From Gavia stellata (lineage: Eukaryota; Chordata; Aves; Gaviiformes; Gaviidae), in contig NC_082594.1 in assembly GCF_030936135.1 (NCBI RefSeq), forward strand, positions 122,612,668 to 122,676,667: a DNA stretch of 64,000 nucleotides. Reading direction: 5' to 3'. The notes below the pieces were generated by a model. It saw only the letters and a program-made list of their open reading frames with translations. It made no database searches and was not told the origin of the DNA. The first letter of the stretch is position 1. Each line of letters begins with the position of its first letter. Both the position numbers and the translations under genes were made by a program. This document shows positions 39,401 through 49,300 of the stretch, one piece after another.

Positions 39401-42041
39401 ATGGAAATGACCATATTTAAATAGAATTTAATCTGTTTCTTCTTAGAGCAATAGGATGTTGCTTTCTTCCCTTTGCTCTCTCAGGTCCAGGGCTGGGTAG
39501 TATATGCAATAAATCCTTGCATCACAACTACATGGACTGAGATATATGAAAAAACATCCCATCCTTAAACATAAGACTTGTGCTGGTGTTCCAGTACGAA
39601 GATTCCTAATGTTATTTATTTAACATTAGGAATTTAACATTAAATATTTAACATTATTTCTAGTTGTATGAGTAACAGGAAAAGGGTTAGCCATAAAAAA
39701 AAGAGTAAAAGGCTTAGGCAGATTGGTGCTATAGGTATATGTAATGGTATTACAGTTGAGCCTTTGTAGTATGGATTAGATTTTGTGCAATTTTTCCAAA
39801 ATGGGGAAACTCCAGGGGACTCCAGAACAACGGATACAAACATGTAGAAGCCCAAGCATGGGAAGCTGGGTATGCTGCTATTTTTTTTTCCTGTTTCACA
39901 GACCCTTTTATGTTTACAGTTGTGTTAAACTGCTGGTATTTCTTTCAAGGTGCTTTGGCATTTCTGAACTAAATGTCCTACAAATAAACAAATGATGGCG
40001 AGGGCAGCAGAGACTCAATCTATACAGAACGAGCACCAGGACAGGTACCAGAGGGCAATGGAAGCCTTAGCTCTATCACCAGGTGGAACGTGAGAACAGG
40101 CAAATTGTTTGGGGGGTGGGTGTGGGATGAGAGGGGTGCATTACTGTTTTCTCACTAAGGAACAAAATTTCCTAATAATTTGTCAGGCTCTACCTTTTCA
40201 AGCTGGAATTCATTACTCCATCAAAGTGAGTGCCTTGCTGCTAAGAGAATAAATGTCTCTAGAATGTAAATGAGAAAAATGTATGAACTGCAAGACATTT
40301 AAAGAATTGTGAGTGGCTGGGTGGAAGGAGTTAAGTCTTGGTTTAAAAATTGACTTTGACATAATTTGATAATAAGTAATAAGCTTAGTTTCTGATTCTC
40401 TGAGGTTTTGAAATGTAGCAAATCGTTACTAAACGTGCGTGCTGCGTTACACACGACGCATACACAGTTAAGGGGGGGGTGTGATGGGTTGGTTTGTTTG
40501 CAACCTGTCTCCCTCCCTTCCTACCCTCCCACTGTAACAAGGCGGTGCCCTCCCTCCCCGGCAGACCACCGGGAGGGAAGGCTGAAGTCAGCCTTGCTCA
40601 GCACTGCATTATGCCAGCTTGAGGAGGCTCCCCTTTTCCAGAAGAGCATGGGAGCCCTGTAGGGGTTGGGAGAAGCACGTAACTAGACATTGTGTACCTC
40701 CGGTGTTCCCTCCATCTTTTTCTGCCTGGAGGAGAAATCTGTTTGAAAAACTTGTATTGGGCAAGTCTTGGAAACACCTGGGTGGAGATGCATTCTTGTC
40801 AAAAGAAAACCCAGAAAACATTTGCACAGATGTGGTTGACACAGGAGGTCATAATCTCATTTCATATGTCACTGCTTAATCTTAGCTGAGATAATTACAT
40901 ACATATGGCTGGCTAAACATGAAGTCAACAGGAAGGTATCCAGCTACATGTGGTACTACGAGTAAATCAGATTTAACTGCAACAGCCAGCAGCTGCGGAT
41001 ATTAGGTGCGTATCGGATGTTCCCTGAGAAAATTTATCTTAAAAAAAAGACAACAAATTTACATTTAGTCATTTTTTGTATGTCTCTATGGGCTGGTACC
41101 AATATGGGTAAAACTCATGTTAGTATCTCATAACGTTCAAGTAACAATCAATATAGAATTTAGAGTTACTTATTTGTATATGTATTTCAGAACATGACAG
41201 AATGAAAACTCGCTGTCCAGGAAAAGGTGCAGCATATTGCCTAAACCATCTGTAGTGCTGGGTTGATGTTGGCAAGTCCTGGATAACATACAGAGGAGCA
41301 CGTATGGATCATTTGTTTTACTGGCAAGCAGTCTGGTAAGCATTTCACACGAGTGAAGGCTCTGACCAGCTGCTGACCCCAGCAGCGCCGTGGCTGTACG
41401 TATGCTAAAGCCCTAGAACGGAGGCCGTCCTCTAGCACTCGGAACCGGTACAAAATGTCCCTGACGCTTTGCCTTTTGTTGTGTTGACCCGAAGTACTTT
41501 TTTTCAGACAGCCTCACCTTCTGGCCGCACCGTTATCACATTTCTGTGCGAGTGTTTTACTAGTGGCTCGTATCCCCTGCAGTATAGTTTTGGTATTATT
41601 GCTTCTGGGGACTTACTTACTTAAGAGTTGCTTGGGAAGCCTGTGGGGTATTTTTGCACGATGCTGCCTTTGCAGCATGCAGACAAACCTGTTGGTTTGT
41701 TCCAAGCTCAGTGCCAGTTTTCTGTACAGCTGTGAACAGACCCCAAACTCTCTTAATTTCCCAACCCGAAAACAAGAGGATCGGTTCTCTCCCACTCCCC
41801 CTTGCCGTGCTTTTAAACCGTTTGTGAGCAGGGATTTTTTTTTTTTCTTCCCATGCGTAGTACACTGAAGTTGAACTCTGGCGTGGTGCACAAAATCAGA
41901 TTTGATCAGGCCCCCCAAGTTCATTGCTAGGCTATGTTTTTAACCAGGTCACAAGTAGAGACCTGCAGGATGAACTTTTGGAAGGTTTCCCATGCCTGCC
42001 AGGCAGGTGCTTTTCTCTGAGTGACTGCTTATGCTCTCTAG
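36401..42041. other. Intergenic, ALCAM-proximal part
   Basis: No confident gene. It contains an inverted repeat at 39602-39633 with three spaced copies of an 11-mer, and rising GC content from about 40.4 kb towards the exon-like segment at 42042. A poly-G/C-rich patch lies at about 40470-40580. No transposon was identified. Confidence 0.45.
39602..39656. repeat. 13-bp perfect inverted repeat followed by spaced 11-mer repeats
   Basis: Arms 39602-39614 (ATTCCTAATGTTA) and 39621-39633 are exact reverse complements with a 6-nt loop (TTTATT). The 11-mer ATTTAACATTA occurs three times at exact 14-bp steps (39618, 39632, 39646). The combination can form a hairpin or cruciform. It may be a miniature element remnant or a slippage product. 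Confidence 0.85.
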
Positions 42042-42173
42042 GTCCTGACCCTCCAGTCCCCAAGAAGGCCCACACCCCCACACCGAGCCCCCTCGGCTTG
42101 ACGGGACATTTCGTCCCCCCCAACTCTCCGGAGGCGTATCTGCAGGATTAGGCAGCAGCAGCGCGAGCTCTGG
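42042..42173 (+). CDS. Candidate unannotated exon (Pro-rich C-terminus), possibly alternative CBLB 3' exon
   Basis: A 132-nt GC-rich segment is preceded by a pyrimidine-rich tract ending CTCTCTAG (AG at 42040-42041) and followed by a strong donor GTAAGT (42174-42179). One frame is open: a phase-1 entry (one base from upstream plus GT gives Gly), then PDPPVPKKAHTPTPSPLGLT, then GHFVPPNSPEAYLQD, stopping at TAG 42149-42151. The stop is only 22 nt before the donor, so it would not trigger nonsense-mediated decay if spliced on. Third codon positions are strongly G/C, unlike the AT-rich surroundings. The PPVPKK core is SH3-ligand-like, and all CBLB exons ending in g could splice to it in frame. 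I do not recognise the protein. It could instead be a noncoding RNA exon or chance. No transcript evidence is available. Confidence 0.3.
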
Positions 42174-42254
42174 GTAAGTGCGTGCCCTCCCTCGTGCTCA
42201 TACGTGTTCTTGTAAACTGAGATGGCAGACAAGCGAGTGAAGACATACTTCAGT

Positions 42255-42260
42255 TTTATT
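42255..42260 (-). terminator. ALCAM distal poly(A) signal AATAAA
   Basis: TTTATT on the + strand reads AATAAA on the - strand. It is followed by ACTGAAGTATGTCTTCA and then a CTTGTCTG stretch suitable as a downstream element. The hexamer context matches the 3' end of the recalled mammalian transcript, so cleavage is expected near 42238. Confidence 0.8.
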
Positions 42261-42795
42261 GTTGTTTAGGCATGGATAGAAACATTAATTCTTTTGCACT
42301 CTTGGTTCTTGAAACGTGCCCATAGTGAACTCGGAGCAGTGAAAAACCCAGCTCCTAGGATTGACGATTTAAAGTGCATAGGAGACCTAGCAGAATCCCA
42401 AAAGGCGAGGAGTAGTTTTTATTCCTTTTTTGTAGCTGTGGAAGTTGAAGGATGACTTTTTTTTCTTCTCCTCTCCCCCATATTGCCCAGAGAGTGGTAT
42501 GAAAATATTTCAGCCCTTCCCTATGCTTTCACTTATCTTCTTTGGAGGTTTCTTCTCTGTATTTAAGAACTATTTGTAGTGTTATAAACAAAGACAGGTG
42601 ATGTTTGCACATTCCTTCACAGAACTCTGTTACAACTTTTCCTGCTGAGAGTCACACCCACTGCGGTTTGGTTTTTTTTTTAAAAATGTGTATCACTTGG
42701 CAGTGTTCTCGCACCAAAAGAAAAAGATATATTTGTATATAAAGTAACTTTTTTGCGTGTTCACCTTTTATTTTGGAAAAACAGGTCTTTAAAAA

Positions 42796-42825
42796 TTTTA
42801 GAATTTTTTTAACAAAATTCTAAAA
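42796..42825 (-). repeat. 12-bp perfect hairpin in ALCAM 3'UTR
   Basis: TTTTAGAATTTT (42796-42807) and AAAATTCTAAAA (42814-42825) are exact reverse complements around a 6-nt loop. The recalled mammalian 3'UTR has the same TTAGAATTT...AAATTCTAA arrangement at the equivalent place. This suggests an RNA structure kept by selection. Confidence 0.75.
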
Positions 42826-43078
42826 AGAAAAAAATCACAATATTTACAGAGATAACAGAATGGCTTAGCCATGCAAAACAAATTACTTTGGTTTTTTTCC
42901 CCCATTTTACTTTGGTTTAAATATTGACCAAGATTATAATTTTTCTTTCAGCCAAATAAAACAGTAACAAATCAAAGTTTAGAGGCATGTAATAGGATTT
43001 CCCTCTAATATTTTATACAGCATAGAGTTTATAGGACATCTTATGTATTTAATCCATGCCAATGCACTACAGGAAGCT

Positions 43079-43084
43079 TTTATT
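43079..43084 (-). terminator. Candidate proximal ALCAM poly(A) signal
   Basis: It reads TTAATAAAAGCTTCC on the - strand, a context also present in the mammalian UTR as I recall it. It could give a transcript about 0.8 kb shorter. A second cluster of three overlapping AATAAA lies at 43206-43219. Confidence 0.35.
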
Positions 43085-44540
43085 AAGACATCAGTCACTA
43101 CTGCCCAGACATTTAACATTTTACAAATTTACAAGTAACAGTGTTTTCTTCCCCCTAAATAATGCAAAAGTGGCAAAATACATTTCCTAACGTCCCTCTT
43201 TTTCTTTTATTTATTTATTTTTGCCTACCAGTCTATAAAAACTTACTTTTTCCCTGGATATTTGTAAATGGAAACCTGATGTTCTGCTTACCCTCCTGTT
43301 CCTCTCCATCAAAGCTGCCTGTTACTTTCTTCCAGAAACTAACCTTCTGCATAAGGTGAAACTTCGCTCCCTTAAGTACAACTTCCTCTTGGCCATTCAC
43401 CCTAAAACATTTTCTCATCAGTACCGTTCTAAAAATTCCCTCAAGCGTAAAACATGTTTAGAAAGTTACAAACTTGAATGTAACTAAAGATACATAGACA
43501 TTTCATTGTTACAATTATATGTACTGTTTGATAAATTAGGTACCAGTTAAAAACACTAAAATTATCTCAAGGTGCATTCAATATCTGTAGCATAGTTAAC
43601 AAAAACACACAAAAAATATATATATATTTTCTATTTTTGTGGAAAAAAAATGCAGCTTTGATATGACCACTGTTTAAAAAAAGTTTCCAATTCTGACTGG
43701 TATCTTTTTGAAATGGAGAAAAGGTACAGTACTTTAAGGCAGCGGATAACATAAAGGAATCAAAATTAATCCAGAATTCCAGTTCCTTATCTTAATTCTA
43801 ACATGAAAGACGACTGATAATGTATCAATAAAATGCGTGTCTTGCTCTAGAAGAAAAGCATTATTAGCCACCGTCTGTACATAAGCTAGGAATTCTTCAT
43901 TGTGTTCCTTGCTCAATACCCAGACTTCTCTGTGGAAACTCTTTATTCCCTTTCTGGCTGTTTAGCTTTGCATGGTTTTTTAAATGTTCACTTTTATTAA
44001 CAATTTAGTTTATTCTTGTCACAACTTTCACCCTTCCTCTTTACTGTGATTTCAAAGAATGAAAAAGGAGTTTGACATTTTCCTTTAAGACAATCTTACA
44101 CTCTAGGTACTTGCTACAAAGCAGAGGCTTCACTGATAACAATCAGAATTAGACATGTACCTGCTCAAAGGGTGTCATAAAAACAATTGAAATAAAACCA
44201 TTACACTATACATCAGATTAACAGCAACTCCCAGAACAAAGCCTTACAGTGTATAAAAATAGCTACGTAAAAAATTTACATAAAGGCAAACAAAAAGAAA
44301 TCTTCAGTGCAGACATTTACAAAAAAATATTTCAAACAGAACACAACATGGTGACCTATTATCATGGCTGTTGCCAAAATTAGTTTGTGGGTTTTTTTAG
44401 CTTGAGATAATTGTGTCTAAAATCCTTTGAAAACTTGGTAGTATGATCTGTTTAATACTTGAACCATGAATAGCTGTCACTTCTTTGTATATGTTTAAAT
44501 ACAATCCACGTTCATGCTTCAATTGGTCTATATGTATTTT

Positions 44541-46233
44541 CTGAAAATATGAAAGATAAAGCCAGTTAAACATTTTTAAATACGTTAACCAACATAACTA
44601 CTCAGTATCTAACCTTCAAATAAACAGCTACAGGAATAGTACTTTCTTCTGCCATTCAGTGATGAGAATACTTTCTTTCATGGTAAGAATAGCTGTAGCA
44701 ATATTGTTCCCAGTAAATCCAGTAAGTTTATCTGGTAAGTAATGGACTTATGGATAAGCTTTCCTTTATGTAGATCCACTGATCTGAAGAAATAAAGTAA
44801 TTAAAAGATTGCGCTTGAAGGCACATGATGTTATTTTAACTCCTAAGTTCAATAAATACCCTCAGCTCACTTCAGCTCCATCTAATCACCTCAATATTGC
44901 AATGTTGCAGAAGGTACCAGGTCCACAAAAAAATACAAAACAAGCCCTAACTGAAAAGATTTCAGAATTTTCCCATAGAGTTGCAGTAGAAATGCTGGCT
45001 ATTTACACTGCAACTTTTTCAAGATCCAAATTTATTTTCCGCTTTTAAATCATCCATAGGGCATAATTTTGGTATTCCCAATTCCCTCTTTCAAGCTAGT
45101 AAAACAGTGACATGGCTAGCAAAGTGCACACAGCAACACTCCATCTCTTTATGTACTGTATCATCATTCTACCTAGTGAATTCTGAATATTTAGCGCAAA
45201 AATAGTGCCTTGCACTTTTAAAATTTCAGACAATACTAACATATTGAAGTAATTAATAAGGAGAGCTGTCTCTATTTAATAAGGAGCTTTTTTCATCTAA
45301 ATATGAAATGTGATAATTCCACTCACAATGCACCACCACCGAACACTTACTATTCTCATTTTTAAGAACAGTTGATGATTAACTCAAGAAACTTCAGTAT
45401 GGTTAGCTGGTTTCCACACTGTTGTGCTACCGCAGCGTTGATTTAAAATGGCCTCAGTTGGTCAGAAAAATGGTCTAAAGCCCTGCTTTGGGTACTAAGG
45501 GGAGAGGTGCAGCAGTGGCACATATCTATGTAGCAGTGGTGTATGTATCTGTGAACACCGGGTGGTGCTGTTGGTGCTTTGTAGGGCTCCTACAATCCCC
45601 GACAGCACTTCTGCATCTACCTCATTATTTGTATAGCGTTTATTTTACACGGATCCTGGTTGGGGAAACTTTCATATCTGTGGCATTGTTACTAACTTAA
45701 TATACAGTGTTTCTTTCCAGGATAAAATCGATAATAGTATGAGTATGTAAAATCTTGAGTAAAAGAATGATTTTGTGCTAGCTGAAGTTTTCATGCCTCT
45801 TGCAGTGATGATGAGTAAAGCTGACCAAAGACTTAGAAACTATTGCTTGCAGTAAGGGAAGAAGGTTCCTGTGAACATTTAAAGTCATAACTCAAAACCT
45901 TAGAAACTATACCTAAACATACTCTTCATATCATACATACACACACACACCACAGTGATATATTATGCAAATTTGTATTTTCATTTCCCCAAGTACATGG
46001 AATAAAATAAAGCCAAGTACTAAGTTATGTCTTTAATATGTGCATATGCAGGTGTGACTTCTTAATTGGCCAGGGGCTGAGTCTGTCTGTCCGCTCCACA
46101 TCGCTCCCCTGCCTAACCTCTAAAAGGTGAGCAACAGACTCCAAGCCACCACCGTGATCGCTAGACACAGATGGCTAGGGAGAAATGGTGGACAAAGAGA
46201 TGAATACGAAATGCTGCAATATGAAATGCTTAC
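44541..46233 (-). other. ALCAM last intron (within the 3'UTR)
   Basis: 1.7-kb intron from donor GTAAGC (RC of 46228-46233) to the CAG at 44541-44543. It separates the stop-codon exon from the UTR exon. A (CA)n stretch lies near 45933-45953. The 79-codon + strand frame at 44809-45048 has no recognisable homology. Confidence 0.75.
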
Positions 46234-46350
46234 CTGGATTGATGACTGACACATTTTGTCTCTTAAGTTTCAGATTTATGATTGTTTTCTTCTAGCTTTT
46301 TGTTTTCTTCTATATTTCCAAGATCTTTGTCTACATGTTTTGATGCTGTC
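46234..46350 (-). CDS. ALCAM: ALCAM last coding exon: cytoplasmic tail and stop
   Basis: The acceptor is CATTATAG (RC of 46351-46358). One base G completes the Lys started in the previous exon. The frame then reads TASKHVDKDLGNIEENKKLE and ENNHKSET, then TAA at 46263-46265. This is the ALCAM cytoplasmic tail; the human tail differs in a few residues (N for D, M for I, KTEA for KSET). The extreme C-terminus matters for scaffold binding in mammals, so Ser-Glu-Thr at the end could alter PDZ-type recognition (inference). The coding part is 88 nt; 29 nt of UTR follow to donor GTAAGC, close enough to escape nonsense-mediated decay. Confidence 0.95.
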
Positions 46351-49300
46351 CTATAATGAAAAAAATAAGGTCACTTTTGCATGTCTACAGCATTTTGTTC
46401 CATCCTCACATTAAGGACACTGTCTCCTCCCTCTCAGTAATACATAAAACCCTTACAGTTCTCTTCTGAGCAGAGCAATAGGCTTGCATATGTCTGTAAA
46501 TAGACCAACAGCACCAGTTCCTCCACCAGCGTTAGTACCGCAGGAAGTGTTGCAGTAGGGCTGTGTATGTGTGTTTTACTTCTTGAGGAATTCAGAATTA
46601 CTCTGAGCTAGCAGACATTTGGTAAGGTTAAACCAGTTGTGCAGATCCATGTTTCTTGACAAATTAATTGTGTAGCTTGTTTCAATAAACAAGAGTTTGC
46701 TTTAAGGCGTACTAAAACGTTACAAGTGTGGCTAAGGTATCTTGATCAACATAGCAATCTTTTGTGTATTTGTAGTAATTGACTTTCACAGCCTGTGCCA
46801 AACGGAAGCTCTTTAACTGTGAAGAAACTAATGAAAATTCTGGCAACACCAAAAACAAACCCCACTCTGGCTTCTAGATCTGTGCTAGCTACGACTGACA
46901 AGCTTTGGGTAAAGAAGAGATTGTGTAAATGTTTGGGGGGGCGGGGAAGAGGTATGCCTCATTTAAAATAGCAGGTCTTCCTTAATGCAAGTAGTGGAGA
47001 TGAATTAATGAGTTAAGTGCTTAGTTTAGCTTAGCACAATAAAACCACTAAGCCATTCATTTAACGTGCGAGAAGCCTCACTGTCTGCCGAGGTGAAAGA
47101 TTCCTGCAGTGCTGCGATAACATTTTGAAGGCCACAATTTTTAAAATGTAAATGGGCAAATGTGTTTGAGTGGGACAAAGTAAATCCCTTGTGTCAAAGC
47201 AGATTATCGTATACGCATTTTCTCTATGGGTAATTTGTTTTCCCTACAGAAAAGCAACGTCTGTTGTGACAGATTCATGCATATGCTCACCCTTGCTTCT
47301 GGGTAAAGACCCGTAGTGACACTGACTTGCAAAATACAATGAAGACACAGGTTAGCAAGATAGTGTGACATGTCACGCCGACACCATGCAGGTATGTACC
47401 TCCCAAAACCGCTGATGTGAATTTTTGCTAGTGGAGTGTTTCCGTGCACATCCTCCATCTGAGCAAAGGCCGCGGCTAAGCGCTACGTGTGCCCTGAGTT
47501 GAAGCAGCCTTGAACAGTACTGTTAAGAGAGTACAGTTTAGTTCTTGTCTCAGAAGAGCTTCTGATGGGGTGCAAAGGCCCCTAACCCTCAATGCCCTTG
47601 GGAGGGCTGCTGAAATGCTGCTCTCTGGGCTGGGGAGCAGTGTTTGAGGTGGAGTGCCGGAGGGGCAGGGGATTCTGGGCCCCAAATCCCCCTGATTACA
47701 CTGAATGGGACCATTCCAAAATCCTTTTGGTTTTAGAGTAGGTTATTTCCTGAGTGGCTATAAGCTTTAATGCTTCAAAGCTGCATTTACCTTTTACTAT
47801 TGGTTTTAGAGTGCCTCTGTTACGTTTGTGTGGCTGACAGCAAGGTGTCTGTGCTGAAAACCCACCTACTGCAAAGATCCAAACTTCTGCTTGTCGCAGG
47901 CAAATTTAATTTTTAAAATGCTGAGATTATATCACAAAATAACTTGTTCTACAGTGGTACCTTTCTATTGTGCAGTAACTTTCTACTTTCTTCGGGTATT
48001 CAAAACCTGAAACACGTGATGTGCACAGAAGGAAAGGATGTAAGATGCAATAAAGAAGAAAATTCAGTGCTTTGGTAGAGATTGACCTTCTGTGATCTTA
48101 ATAACCTTTCACAAATCTCTTTAATCCTAGTAAAAAAGAAACAAACTGCCAAACAAACAATTCCTTTAAAAAGCTTTTTTTTTTTTTAATTAAAAAAAAA
48201 AGTTTGTTTTAGGTAGAGCACAGGATTTAGCTTGTCACGTGGCTAATGAGTCTTTTCCATAAGTAAGTCTTACAAAATTGGAGACAGCAGGGAAAGAGAT
48301 GAAAAGCTGGAAGAATCTGGACTGGGGCAATTACCTGAGCCGAAATGAGTTGGAGGCGAGAAAGCAGTATCATGTATGTCTGCCCTCACGTAACTGCTTA
48401 TGTCTGCTCTTGGAGACAAGAGAGTGGACTGCATAGACTACTGGCATGGCTCAGTGTGATCCTTTTTTTTTTGGCTTCTTATCAAGAGTTTTACAGCGCT
48501 CAAAGCAGACTGGATTTCACGTGACCTGACACTTAACAGCAGAGGGAACTGTAACTAGCATTACTGGTCTTTGATTAGGTTAAAATTGTTCCGTGACTAA
48601 ACCTGGGAGATTCTGCAATGCGATCAGATTTTGATTTTTAAAGAAGTGTTCTATTTTAGTTCTGAATTCAATGAAACTGTTCCCCTCACTGAATGCCACC
48701 TCTATTTTCCTAAAGCCCAAATGGGTGAAAATAGGAGCTTTAAAAGGCAGCACTCTGACTTTGAAAGAGGCAGGCAAGCCAGAACTCTTTTGGAGGATGG
48801 TATATACCGCTTGCTTGAAATGAGAGCAGCAGCAGTTTTTCATGTCTGACAATCAGATAGATTTAGATTCTCAGTGCCTGAGACTGAAATACAGCAGTTT
48901 AATTCTGGTGGTTCGGTGATCTCACCGACTTTTTTCTGTGTTTTGTTCCCCAAACACTGATAACTAGGCAGATTCAGCACAAGTGATACTGCTGCCTTTT
49001 TAATACTATCTAAAGAGTGTTATTAAGAGAGAAGAGTAATTTTGCACTGAGTTGCAGTGGTAGGATCCATTGGCAGTGCTCTGCCAACAGCAGAGGAGTA
49101 GGCAACCCTGGCGTGGCACCAGTCCTCAGGGCTCCAGAGACATGGCCTGGGTTTGTAACAGAGAACTGGCTCAAAACATGGTTTCCAGCGCTTCCTGAGG
49201 TGACCTGAGGCACAGGACAAACGGTCCTTTGCCAGCTTACCATTCAACAACAGTTGTTCCTTAGGTTTTTTGTGCATTAACCCTCGTCAGCTTGCTCCAT

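Larger units (their letters stand above)
42238..44540 (-). other. ALCAM: ALCAM terminal exon, 3'UTR only
   Basis: On the - strand the acceptor CATATTTTCAG (RC of 44541-44551) opens this 2.3-kb exon, starting AAAATACATATAGACCAATT. Much of it resembles the mammalian ALCAM 3'UTR as I recall it, for example the ACCAATTGAAGCATGAACGT region, the GCATGGCTAAGCCATTC region near 42870, and the end CTATCCATGCCTAAACAACA before AATAAA. The stop codon is in the previous exon, 29 nt before its junction. Internal AATAAA motifs at 43079-43084 and 43206-43219 could give shorter 3'UTRs. The similarity to human is from memory; an alignment would settle it. Confidence 0.85.
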
